64,000 nt of DNA from Pollutimonas sp036675275 (GTDB taxonomy: Bacteria > Pseudomonadota > Gammaproteobacteria > Burkholderiales > Burkholderiaceae_B). Both the position numbers and the translations under genes were made by a program. Location: positions 62,001-126,000 of the forward strand of contig JAKFFG010000010.1 of NCBI GenBank assembly GCA_036675275.1, written 5' to 3'. Shown here piece by piece: positions 17,973 through 25,794 of this stretch. The notes under the pieces were generated by a model. It did no database searches. It saw only the letters and a list, made by a program, of their open reading frames with translations, and had not been told where the DNA came from. Within the stretch, counting starts at the first letter, position 1. The number at the start of each line of letters is the position of its first letter.

Positions 17973-18932
17973 CTAGAAAGTGATTGTCCCCGCCAACGCC
18001 GCTACAAGCAATAGGACGCCTATGCTCATGTTGGACTTGAACAGCATGAAGTTGCGTTCCGGTCGTGCCAGGTCGAACACCCTCATCTGCCAGGCAAAAT
18101 GCGCCGCGATCCCGGCCATCACAAGGTAATAAGGCCATGCCATCTGCATGGCCGAACCCGCCCATACCCATAGCGCAACCGTCGCAACGTAAAAGCCGCT
18201 AATCCAGATTTTGCCCTTGTCCTTGAAGCGCAGCGCCGTGGAATGCAGGCCCAGTTGTTTGTCGTCCCGGACATCGACATAGGCATAGATAGAGTCATAG
18301 CCCACCTGCCACAATACCGCGCCCAGCCACATCGCCACGGCCGAAAGCGGGACGACGTTCTGTGTATCGGACCATGCCATGAGCATGCCCCAGTTGAAGC
18401 CTATTCCAAGCACCACCTGCGGCCAATAAGTAAATCGCTTGCAAAGCGGGTAGATGATCACAATAGGCATGAGCGCGACGGCCAGCCACCGGCTGTATTC
18501 GTTCAAAGCCAGCAATAGCAGGGCGCAAACCACGAGCTGCGCGAAAACAAACCATAAAGCGTTCTTCAGCGTGATCTGCCCGCTGGTCAGCGGCCTGAAA
18601 CGGGTACGCTCCACCTTCTTGTCGATATCGCGGTCGAAAATATCGTTGAAGCAGCAACCTATGCCACGCATCAACAGCGCGCCGAGCGAAAAAATAACGA
18701 GGCGAAACAGGGTGGGCCAGCCGTCGGCCGCCTGCACCAGCGCCGCAATGCAGGGCAGCAGCGTAAGCCATGTTCCCACCGGCCTGTCCAGCCGGCACAG
18801 GCGCGCGTATGGCCCCCAGGAATGCGGCAGCCAGCGTTCCACCCAGTCATCAGGGCGCATATCGGATAAATCGGGCGAGGTACTCGCATCCGGATGGGAC
18901 GTCTGGGTGGAATCTGGAGAAGAAGGTGTCAT
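17973..18932 (-). CDS. ubiA: 4-hydroxybenzoate octaprenyltransferase
   Basis: Integral membrane prenyltransferase of ubiquinone synthesis, 319 residues with eight to nine hydrophobic segments. The first Asp-rich motif is NDIFDRDID, and the second lies in YAYVDVRDDKQLGLHSTA, both binding the Mg-diphosphate of the polyprenyl donor. The ATG at 18932 gives a hydrophilic leader of about 45 residues; an alternative start at 18974 would lengthen it. It transfers the polyprenyl chain to 4-hydroxybenzoate. Confidence 0.92.
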   Translation of the reverse strand: MTPSSPDSTQTSHPDASTSPDLSDMRPDDWVERWLPHSWGPYARLCRLDRPVGTWLTLLPCIAALVQAADGWPTLFRLVIFSLGALLMRGIGCCFNDIFDRDIDKKVERTRFRPLTSGQITLKNALWFVFAQLVVCALLLLALNEYSRWLAVALMPIVIIYPLCKRFTYWPQVVLGIGFNWGMLMAWSDTQNVVPLSAVAMWLGAVLWQVGYDSIYAYVDVRDDKQLGLHSTALRFKDKGKIWISGFYVATVALWVWAGSAMQMAWPYYLVMAGIAAHFAWQMRVFDLARPERNFMLFKSNMSIGVLLLVAALAGTITF

Positions 18933-18967
18933 TGCACAATATTGAACGGGGTGGCTGGCCGGAATCA

Positions 18968-19003
18968 CCCGCACAGTGCGGGCAATGGGATCGCGAAGAT
19001 CCC
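18968..19003. other. Two adjacent hairpins between the dehydrogenase stop and ubiA
   Basis: First a 15-base palindrome with 7-bp arms (CCCGCAC/GTGCGGG, 18968-18982), then a 6-bp GGGATC/GATCCC stem closing a GCGAA loop (18987-19003). They lie in the 115-base gap and could end the upstream dehydrogenase message or form part of the ubiA 5' leader. No T-run follows on either strand. Confidence 0.45.
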
Positions 19004-19047
19004 ACCTGCTGATTCTACCGCGTATGAAACCCCTCGCTTACCCTGTC

Positions 19048-19935
19048 TTAGCCGTTCCGCGCTTGTGCAAGATGGCCTATGAGTTCCGGCACGGCCGCTT
19101 GCGCCAATCCGGCATCACTGGCGTCGGCATAGACTTGCTGGATGGCGGACGCCGCCGCACGGGGCGCGCCCACATCATCTGCCATGGCGGTGTAATAGCC
19201 CATATCTTTAAGCGCATTGGAAATGGAAAAGCGAAATCCTGAGGCGTCACCCGTTTCAATATAGGGACGCAATCGGTTGAACACCACGCCCCCTCCTCCG
19301 CCATTGCACAAGACATCCGTAAACACTTGCGGGTCCACGCCGGCGAGCCTGGCGCACGCGGCTGCCTCGGCCAGCACGGTGGAAAATCCCAGCGATACGA
19401 AGTTGTGCAGCAACTTGAGCTGATGGCCCGACCCTACCTTGCCGGCATAGACGATATTTTCGGCATAGGCCTGCAATATGGGAAGGCAGCGGTCGAACAG
19501 GTCGCGTTCGCCGCCGACGATAAGATTCAGCTTGCCCTCTGCGGCTTCTTTGGGAGTCCGCGTCATGGGCGCGTCCAGGAACCAGCCGCCAGCCTGGTGC
19601 ACGGCATCGGCGATCTTTGTCGTGGAGGAAGGAATGGCAGTCGAACAATCGATGACAATAACGCCCGCCTGCAGGCCTTCAAGAAGCCCTTCCTTGCTGA
19701 ACAGTACGTCTTCCACTTGCGGCGTGCCTGTAACGCAAAGGATTACCACATCCACAGCCCGCGCCAATGCGGCGGCCGAACCAATGGTTATCGCGCCGGC
19801 GGCAAGCAGGTCGTCAACCGGTTGATTGCCCGGGTGCTCGAGCAAGGTCAGGCCATAGCCATTACGCAAGAGACTGGCGGCTATGCCGTGGCCCATCAAT
19901 CCGACGCCTATCAAGCCTATCCGTGTTTCATTCAT
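19048..19935 (-). CDS. 3-hydroxyisobutyrate dehydrogenase-family NAD(P)-dependent oxidoreductase
   Basis: Beta-hydroxyacid dehydrogenase of 295 residues. The N-terminal Rossmann motif is GLIGVGLMGHG, and the catalytic Lys lies in the GSGHQLKLLHNF segment near residue 170. Family members include 3-hydroxyisobutyrate, tartronate-semialdehyde and succinic-semialdehyde reductases. It is the last of three dehydrogenase genes on this strand (after a semialdehyde dehydrogenase and a D-2-hydroxyacid dehydrogenase), so a hydroxy-acid/semialdehyde interconversion is likely. Confidence 0.85.
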   Translation of the reverse strand: MNETRIGLIGVGLMGHGIAASLLRNGYGLTLLEHPGNQPVDDLLAAGAITIGSAAALARAVDVVILCVTGTPQVEDVLFSKEGLLEGLQAGVIVIDCSTAIPSSTTKIADAVHQAGGWFLDAPMTRTPKEAAEGKLNLIVGGERDLFDRCLPILQAYAENIVYAGKVGSGHQLKLLHNFVSLGFSTVLAEAAACARLAGVDPQVFTDVLCNGGGGGVVFNRLRPYIETGDASGFRFSISNALKDMGYYTAMADDVGAPRAAASAIQQVYADASDAGLAQAAVPELIGHLAQARNG

Positions 19936-19965
19936 TTCAATTTCTCGTTATATGACGTTGTTGAT

Positions 19966-20005
19966 TGTGCGGCGCGCGGGCCTTGGAGCCCGTTCGCGCC
20001 GCACA
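19966..20005. other. GC-rich intercistronic hairpin
   Basis: A long stem of 11 bp plus 5 bp with a two-base bulge, around a 6-base loop, in the gap between the semialdehyde dehydrogenase (upstream on the minus strand) and the beta-hydroxyacid dehydrogenase. It could attenuate read-through or protect the 3' end of the upstream message. Confidence 0.5.
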
Positions 20006-20016
20006 GGCTTTTATCT

Positions 20017-21486
20017 TCAGGCAGTAGCTTTGCGGCGCAGTCCGCCCGCGCAGATATACTTGATTTCCATATAGTCGTCGAGCCCGTACTTGGAACCTTC
20101 CCGGCCCACTCCCGATTCCTTGGTGCCGCCAAACGGAGCCAGCTCCGTCGAGATAATGCCTTCGTTCACACCCACAATGCCGCACTCCAGCGCTTCGGCC
20201 ACCCGCCATGAGCGCTCGTAATCGGTCGTAAAGAAATAGGCTGCCAGGCCAAATGGCGTGTCGTTGGCCATCGAGACCGCTTCCTGCTCGGTGGAGAAAC
20301 GGATCAGAGGTGCGACCGGCCCGAAGGTTTCCTCTTGCATCAGCTTGGAATTCGTCGACACGTCAAGGAGTATGGTAGGCTGGAAGAACAGGCCGCCCAG
20401 AGCATGGGCTTGCCCCCCGGTCAATACCGTAGCGCCCTGCGAAAGCGCATCGCTGATGTGTTCCTGGACTTTGTCGACGGCCGCGTCATCGATCAAAGGG
20501 CCAAGGTCTACGTTGTCCGTCATGCCATTGCCGACTTTCTGGCTTTCCACCACTTCTTTCAAGCGGGCCGCGAACGCGTCGTAGATGCCTTCCTGTACAA
20601 AGATCCGGTTGGCACACACGCAAGTCTGTCCTGCATTTCGAAACTTCGACGCCATGACACCTGCAACCGCCTGCTCAAGGTCCGCATCGTCGAACACGAT
20701 GAATGGCGCATTGCCCCCCAACTCCATTGATACTTTCTTCATGGTGGGAGCGCACTGGGCCATGAGTTCCTTGCCCACGCTGGTGGAGCCCGTGAAGGAC
20801 AGCTTGCGCACCAAGGGATTGCTGGTAAGTTCGCCCCCGACCACCGACGAATTACCCGTCACGACGTTGAATACGCCAGCCGGTATGCCGGCCTCCGCGG
20901 CCAGCTCGGCCAGCGCCAGGGCCGAATAAGGAGTGGCGGTGGCTGGCTTCACCACAATCGTGCAACCGGCAGCCAGTGCCGCTCCCGCTTTGCGCGTGAT
21001 CATGGCATTGGGGAAATTCCACGGAGTAATGGCCGCAACGACTCCTACCGGCTGCTTGATCACAATAATGCGCTTGTCGCTGGTCGCTGCCGGGATCACG
21101 TCGCCATAAGTGCGCTTGGCCTCTTCGGCAAACCACTCGAGAAAAGAGGAACCGTAGGCGATTTCGCCGCGCGACTCTTTCAAGGGCTTGCCTTGCTCCA
21201 GAGTGAGTATGGTCGCCAAGTCTTCCTGATGCGCCATGCACAGGTCGTACCAACGCCTGATCAGGCTGGAGCGTTCCTTTCCGCTTTTTTCCCGCCAGGC
21301 AGGCAAGGCGGCGTTGGCCGCTTCAATGGCTTTTCGTACATCGGCGGCGGTCAGCTTGGGCACGCTGCCCAGGGCACTACCATCGGCGGGATTGCTGACA
21401 GGAATGGAATTTCCGTCGCTGGCGTCTATCCATAGTCCTGCCACGTGACATTGCTGTCGAAAAAGCGTTGGGCGATCAAGTTTCAT
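20017..21486 (-). CDS. gabD: NAD(P)-dependent succinate-semialdehyde-type aldehyde dehydrogenase
   Basis: Aldehyde dehydrogenase superfamily, 489 residues. The cofactor loop FTGSTSVGKEL, the catalytic Glu in VSMELGGNAPFIVF and the catalytic Cys in AGQTCVC are all intact. The closest family by appearance is succinate-semialdehyde dehydrogenase (GabD type), oxidising a semialdehyde to a diacid in the cytoplasm. It lies 19 bases downstream of the D-2-hydroxyacid dehydrogenase gene and is presumably co-transcribed with it. The substrate may be another short semialdehyde. Confidence 0.85.
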   Translation of the reverse strand: MKLDRPTLFRQQCHVAGLWIDASDGNSIPVSNPADGSALGSVPKLTAADVRKAIEAANAALPAWREKSGKERSSLIRRWYDLCMAHQEDLATILTLEQGKPLKESRGEIAYGSSFLEWFAEEAKRTYGDVIPAATSDKRIIVIKQPVGVVAAITPWNFPNAMITRKAGAALAAGCTIVVKPATATPYSALALAELAAEAGIPAGVFNVVTGNSSVVGGELTSNPLVRKLSFTGSTSVGKELMAQCAPTMKKVSMELGGNAPFIVFDDADLEQAVAGVMASKFRNAGQTCVCANRIFVQEGIYDAFAARLKEVVESQKVGNGMTDNVDLGPLIDDAAVDKVQEHISDALSQGATVLTGGQAHALGGLFFQPTILLDVSTNSKLMQEETFGPVAPLIRFSTEQEAVSMANDTPFGLAAYFFTTDYERSWRVAEALECGIVGVNEGIISTELAPFGGTKESGVGREGSKYGLDDYMEIKYICAGGLRRKATA

Positions 21487-21505
21487 GGTTCATCCTTTGA
21501 AGTGA

Positions 21506-22477
21506 TCATGCGAGAAGGTTGCGGGGTGTACGACCGTGCCGCAGGTCGTCAAGGCCGTCGATCAGGAGCCACCCCATTGCATTCCGAGTTTCATGGGTTG
21601 CGCTTCCTATATGGGGCGAAAGAAATACGTTGTCCAATGTGCAATAGCGCGCATCGACCAGGGGCTCATTGGCGAATACGTCCAATCCGGCCGCGAAGAC
21701 GCGGCCGGAAACCAGTGCTGCGATTAGCGCATCGTCCACAATCAGATCTCCTCGCGAAATGTTAACCACGACAGCATTGGCGGGCAACGCGGCAATACGG
21801 CTGGCATTTATTGCACCCTTGATCTCAGGAGAACCCGGCGCCGCAATCATCAGAATGTCGGCTACCTTTACCGCCTCGTCCAGCGTGGCATGAAAGATTG
21901 CACCGGACTCCTGCTCAGGCGACAGCCGGGTACGATTGTGATAATGAATTTCCAGACCGAACGGACGGGCTCGCGCTGCAATTTCCCGGCCAATTCTTCC
22001 CATTCCGAAGATCGCCAATCGCTTCCCTGTAAGCCCCATTCCAAGAAGCTGTGTGGGGCTCCAGCCAGGCCACTGCCTGCTACGCACCAAGCGATCCGCC
22101 TCGTAGCCGCGCCGGCAAGCGTTCAGCATGAGCATCATGGCGATTTCCGCGCAAGCGTGGCTCAACACATCGGGCGTATGAAGAATACGAATCCCCAACG
22201 CCTGAGCGGCACTCATGTCAATGTGGTCATAACCCACCGACAGTGTCGCAACATACTTCAAGGTCGGCGACAACGTCTGCAATACCTCTGCCGAAATATT
22301 CTCGGTGGCACTCACAAACAGAACCTGCGCTCCCCTGCCGTTTGCGATGATCTGGTCGGCCGCCAGTATGGAGTCGTCTTCATTTACGCGTAGATCATAG
22401 CGCTTCCGAATAGCGGCTTCTACCGCAGGCGTGAAACGTCGACATAGGTAAGCGCGTGGAAATCCAGGACGATTCAT
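21506..22477 (-). CDS. D-2-hydroxyacid dehydrogenase
   Basis: NAD(P)-dependent D-isomer-specific 2-hydroxyacid dehydrogenase of 323 residues. The Rossmann motif is FGMGRIG; the catalytic triad is Arg in NISRGDL, Glu in FANEP and His in SPHIGS, all present. Glyoxylate/hydroxypyruvate or similar 2-keto acids are typical substrates. It is transcribed away from the FCD regulator at 22591 across a 113-base AT-rich gap, so the regulator may control both directions. Confidence 0.85.
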   Translation of the reverse strand: MNRPGFPRAYLCRRFTPAVEAAIRKRYDLRVNEDDSILAADQIIANGRGAQVLFVSATENISAEVLQTLSPTLKYVATLSVGYDHIDMSAAQALGIRILHTPDVLSHACAEIAMMLMLNACRRGYEADRLVRSRQWPGWSPTQLLGMGLTGKRLAIFGMGRIGREIAARARPFGLEIHYHNRTRLSPEQESGAIFHATLDEAVKVADILMIAAPGSPEIKGAINASRIAALPANAVVVNISRGDLIVDDALIAALVSGRVFAAGLDVFANEPLVDARYCTLDNVFLSPHIGSATHETRNAMGWLLIDGLDDLRHGRTPRNLLA

Positions 22478-22515
22478 CTTCTTGCCATCTCGAATATTGA
22501 CCTATTTATAATACT

Positions 22516-22530
22516 AATTTATATGATGAG
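22516..22530. promoter_or_regulatory. Candidate regulator site in the divergent gap (motif shared with 23504-23517)
   Basis: On the minus strand this reads CTCATCATATAAATT; a 14-base core matches the sequence upstream of the second hydroxyacid dehydrogenase (TCATCATACAATTT) at 12 of 14 positions. Both occurrences lie in promoter-proximal AT-rich DNA of the putative regulon. A shared operator is inferred from the match only. Confidence 0.35.
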
Positions 22531-22563
22531 TTTGTCAATCAAATTCGTGAAAATGGTATTATG

Positions 22564-22582
22564 TTCCTATACGGTATAGGAA
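22564..22582. promoter_or_regulatory. Perfect inverted repeat over the regulator's translation start region
   Basis: TTCCTATACGGTATAGGAA has 8-bp perfect arms around CGG and a TATAC-G-GTATA core that resembles sites of GntR/FadR-type regulators. It ends nine bases before the ATG at 22591, so its right arm (TAGGAA) would also form the ribosome site. Binding here would block transcription or translation of the regulator, that is, autorepression. Confidence 0.6.
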
Positions 22583-22590
22583 ACGCGAAC

Positions 22591-23424
22591 ATGGTCAAGT
22601 CTCAAAGCAACTATCAAGAAGATAAAGCACCCGCGGAGAAGACGCTGGCTGACCGGGTTACCGAAGTGTTGGAAAACCAGATACGCAGCGGTGCCTATCC
22701 GGTCAATGCCAGGTTGCCCACCGAGCAATTCATGACGCAGGAGTATGGCGTCAGCCGTACGGTAATACGCGAGGCAATCTCCCGGCTCAAGTCCGAAGGC
22801 CTTGTCGAGACGCGCCAAGGCAGCGGTACGGTGGTACTGAATCCGAAAATCAGTGAAGCGTTCCGCCTGGGACTTCCGGACGCCAACCCCGCCAGAGGCG
22901 TGCTGCGCATTATCGAATTACGCCGCGGAATCGAAGCCGAAATGGCGGCACTCGCCGCCGAGCGGCGCAGCGACACGCAGATGGCTGAGATCAACAAGGC
23001 GCTGGCGAATATTGATCAGGCCGTGGAGCACGGCGGAGATGGCGTTGCCGAAGACCTGGCATTCCACATTGCAATTTCCCGAGCGACCGGCAATCCGCAT
23101 TACACCGAACTGCTGGGCCTGCTGACCAGGGCGTTGCACGATGCCATCCGCGTGACGCGGGGCAACGAAGCTCAGCGAACCGACCTCGCCGACGACGTGC
23201 GCAGCGAACATGAATCCATACGGGCGGCCATTGAAGCGCGGGACGTCAATGAAGCCAGGTCGGCGGCTTTTCGCCACATGGAGAACACGGCACGCCGAAT
23301 AGAGACCGTAGACGAAAGCTACTGGAGCGGGGCCAGCGGAGCAGCCGCCCACAGGCTGGCACGCGCCAGTCTCGGTGCAGTGGTGCGCGAACAGAAGAAT
23401 ATCAAGCGCAGCTCAAAATCCTGA
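22591..23424 (+). CDS. GntR-family transcriptional regulator, FCD (FadR-type) subfamily
   Basis: A 277-residue regulator. The N-terminal winged helix-turn-helix includes LPTEQFMTQEYGVSRTVIRE and the wing VETRQGSGTVV; the C-terminal all-helical FCD ligand domain has the metal-binding type residues in DLAFHIAISRATGN and the downstream SEHESI segment. I prefer the ATG at 22591 because it follows AGGAA and leaves the palindrome at 22564-22582 untranslated; an in-frame ATG at 22561 lacks a ribosome site. It probably senses a hydroxy- or sugar-acid intermediate and controls the flanking catabolic genes. Confidence 0.85.
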   Translation: MVKSQSNYQEDKAPAEKTLADRVTEVLENQIRSGAYPVNARLPTEQFMTQEYGVSRTVIREAISRLKSEGLVETRQGSGTVVLNPKISEAFRLGLPDANPARGVLRIIELRRGIEAEMAALAAERRSDTQMAEINKALANIDQAVEHGGDGVAEDLAFHIAISRATGNPHYTELLGLLTRALHDAIRVTRGNEAQRTDLADDVRSEHESIRAAIEARDVNEARSAAFRHMENTARRIETVDESYWSGASGAAAHRLARASLGAVVREQKNIKRSSKS

Positions 23425-23502
23425 CAGTTTCCCTGGAGGCTGGATATATGCAGTCTCAGCCATCGACAAATTAAGCTGCCATCCTCGTTTTTTGTGTGAT
23501 AT

Positions 23503-23520
23503 ATTCATCATACAATTTAT
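23503..23520. promoter_or_regulatory. Candidate operator upstream of the hydroxyacid dehydrogenase operon
   Basis: AT-rich stretch containing TCATCATACAATTT, matching the site in the divergent regulator gap at 12 of 14 positions. It is flanked by a loose TGATA...TTATCA symmetry (23498-23522). It lies about 60 bases before the ribosome site of the micro-ORF at 23582. Confidence 0.35.
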
Positions 23521-23581
23521 CAGAATCGTTCCCGTGACTGCCAAGCCGTCGGCGGTATTCTGGTTCCCCGAGGAGACAAGA

Positions 23582-23623
23582 ATGAGCGCACAGCATTGCC
23601 CCTGCAACGGCGGGTCCACATGA
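23582..23623 (+). CDS. 13-residue micro-ORF translationally coupled to the next gene
   Basis: ATG at 23582 follows a strong GAGGAG ribosome site with good spacing and encodes MSAQHCPCNGGST. Its TGA overlaps the ATG of the hydroxyacid dehydrogenase at 23620 (ATGA). The dehydrogenase itself has no convincing ribosome site, so translation of this peptide may deliver ribosomes to it. Whether the CPC-containing peptide has a role of its own is unknown. Confidence 0.4.
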   Translation: MSAQHCPCNGGST

Positions 23624-24615
23624 ATTCCGTCATCGCAAGGCCTTTAATCGTTCTGACTGACCGGATTCACCCGGATGCCTACCGCTATTTGTGCGAACAC
23701 GCCGAGGTAACGATCCTCGACCCGGCGTTATCTCCAGACGAGGCTAACGCCGCCTTGCGCGCCGCGCTTGTCGATGCCCAGGGACTTATCGTCCGACGCC
23801 AGCTACCCGGCGATATTCTTGACGGGCAACACGACTTGCGCGGCATAGTGCGCCATGGCGTTGGCCTGGATTTCATTCCAGTTGCTGCCGCCACGGCGAA
23901 AAAGCTCCCGGTGGCGAACACGCCGGAAGTCAATGCAAACTCCGTAGCCGAATATGCCATAGGCGCCATGCTGGCCGCGACCCGCCGCTATGCCGAATTC
24001 GACAAGAACGTGCGGGACGGTAACTGGAATTCCCGTCGCAATGCCGGCGCACTTACCTTCGAACTGAAAGACCGTTGTGTCGGGATTGTCGGCTATGGCG
24101 CAATTGGCAAGCGGATAGCAGAAATCGCCTTTCATGGTTTTGGCATGCAGGTCGTCGCCCACACCCGGACTCCATCCAGGCTGCCCGCTCATGTAAACGG
24201 CGCCGACTTGAAGTCCTTATTTTCCGCCAGTGACTTCATTGTCCTTGCTTGTCCATTGACCGAGGCAACCAGAGGCATGATCAATGCGGAATTGCTGGCT
24301 AATGCCAGGCCCGGCGCCATGTTGATCAACGTAGCCCGTGGACCCGTGGTCAATGAAGCGGATTTGATTGCTGCGCTCGAATCAGGTCAGATCGCCTCAG
24401 CCGCCCTTGATGTATTCGAGGTACAGCCCTTGCCGGATGCAAGCCGCTTGCGAGCCCACCGACGCGTGATGCTTACGCCTCATCTGGCGGGCATGACGCT
24501 GGACGCGGAACGCGCCATGGGCATGCTGGCCGTACAGACACAGCTCGCGCTGATCCGCGGCGAACGCCCCGCCAACGTTGTCAATGCCGACATCTACATC
24601 CAACAGGAGACATAA
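23620..24615 (+). CDS. D-2-hydroxyacid dehydrogenase/phosphoglycerate-dehydrogenase-like protein
   Basis: NAD-binding protein of 331 residues from the ATG at 23620; an in-frame TTG at 23596 would add eight residues without a better ribosome site. The Rossmann motif VGYGAIG and catalytic Arg (NVARGP) and His (TPHLAG) are present. The position that carries the catalytic Glu in most relatives (FExEP) reads FEVQP, i.e. Gln. Activity may be changed or lost. It starts an operon with the enolase-superfamily and Bug-receptor genes (TAATG overlap with the former). Confidence 0.82.
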   Translation: MNSVIARPLIVLTDRIHPDAYRYLCEHAEVTILDPALSPDEANAALRAALVDAQGLIVRRQLPGDILDGQHDLRGIVRHGVGLDFIPVAAATAKKLPVANTPEVNANSVAEYAIGAMLAATRRYAEFDKNVRDGNWNSRRNAGALTFELKDRCVGIVGYGAIGKRIAEIAFHGFGMQVVAHTRTPSRLPAHVNGADLKSLFSASDFIVLACPLTEATRGMINAELLANARPGAMLINVARGPVVNEADLIAALESGQIASAALDVFEVQPLPDASRLRAHRRVMLTPHLAGMTLDAERAMGMLAVQTQLALIRGERPANVVNADIYIQQET

Positions 24616-25763
24616 TGAAAATAACCCGCATCACGGCCATACCATTGTCTTACCGCCTTCCGGAAGGCAAGACAGTTACCATGGGGGTAGGCAGCACGCT
24701 CAAGCGAGATGCCATTATTATCCGCGTCGAAACCTCAGAAGGAATCACCGGCTACGGCGAATCGCACCCGGGCCGCAGTCCCGGCGCCATTATCAGTCTG
24801 ATCCATAATACGCTGGCGCCAATGCTGCAGGGTATGGACGCCACCGACGTGGTAGGTGCGTGGCAACGCGTACATCGCATGCAGTTCTCCAGCCATGGAC
24901 TCGGTGCGGGAGCCGCCCTTGCCCACTCCGGCATCGACATGGCCCTGTGGGACATACGCGGCAAGGCCGCCAATATGCCTTTATATGAATTATTGGGTGG
25001 TTCGCGTCATCGCATTCCCGCCTATGCTGGCGGCATTTCCCTGGGCTATCAACCTGCGGCAGCGTTGGCTGAAGAAGCACAGGGTTATGTGAATGCCGGC
25101 TACAAAGCAGTCAAGCTTCGCCTGGGCGATACCGTAAAGGACGATATAGAACGAGCGACGCATGTGCGCAAAATGCTCGGCGATGACATAGATATTCTAG
25201 GCGACGCCAACACGGCATACACCATCGCACAGGTACGGCGCGTACTGCCTGCACTGGCTGATATCAAGGCGGGCTGGCTGGAAGAGCCCTTCGCTTGCAA
25301 TGACTTTGCCTCGTATCGTGAAGCGGCACGCATCACGTCGCTCGTGCCCATTGCCGCGGGCGAAAATCATTTCACACGTTTCGAATTCGCACAAATGCTG
25401 GAGGCAGGCGCCGTGCAGGTATGGCAGCCTGATCTTTCCAAAACCGGGGGCATTACCGAAGGCATCCGTATAGCGGCCCTGGCATCCGCGTTCAGGATTC
25501 CCGTACACGCTCATAGCTCCGCCACCGGATTGAATCATGCAGCGACGCTGCACTTTTTGGCAGCCACCGAGAATGCAGGTTATTTCGAGGCATGCGTATC
25601 GCAATTCAACCCCTTCCGGGACATGTTCGGCACCACCTTTCAGATCGGCGCTGACGGCTGCGTAGAGCCTCCGTCAGGTCCAGGCCTGGGCGTAGAGGTC
25701 GACGAGGCCATATTCAAAGATTTCCCTTTAATTGACGGACCGGGCTATGTAGTGAAATTCTAA
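24615..25763 (+). CDS. Mandelate racemase/muconate-lactonizing (enolase superfamily) enzyme
   Basis: A 382-residue enolase-superfamily enzyme. The beta-barrel Lys motif is YKAVKLRLGD (K-x-R rather than K-x-K). Metal ligands are visible as Asp in LGDANTAY, Glu in LEEPF and Glu in AAGENHF, and a barrel-end His pair lies in VHAHSSATGLNHAAT. Such enzymes dehydrate or epimerise sugar acids and related carboxylates through an enolate. It overlaps the preceding stop by one base (TAATG), so it is co-translated with the dehydrogenase. The substrate is unknown. Confidence 0.82.
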   Translation: MKITRITAIPLSYRLPEGKTVTMGVGSTLKRDAIIIRVETSEGITGYGESHPGRSPGAIISLIHNTLAPMLQGMDATDVVGAWQRVHRMQFSSHGLGAGAALAHSGIDMALWDIRGKAANMPLYELLGGSRHRIPAYAGGISLGYQPAAALAEEAQGYVNAGYKAVKLRLGDTVKDDIERATHVRKMLGDDIDILGDANTAYTIAQVRRVLPALADIKAGWLEEPFACNDFASYREAARITSLVPIAAGENHFTRFEFAQMLEAGAVQVWQPDLSKTGGITEGIRIAALASAFRIPVHAHSSATGLNHAATLHFLAATENAGYFEACVSQFNPFRDMFGTTFQIGADGCVEPPSGPGLGVEVDEAIFKDFPLIDGPGYVVKF

Positions 25764-25794
25764 AACAAAGGCCGAAGGGCCGAGGAGACACAAC

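Noticed and set aside
17926..18171. N-terminal extension of the GMC oxidoreductase to 18171
   Set aside because: Would overlap ubiA by about 200 bases and lacks homology; the ATG at 17925 has a ribosome site directly before the FAD motif.
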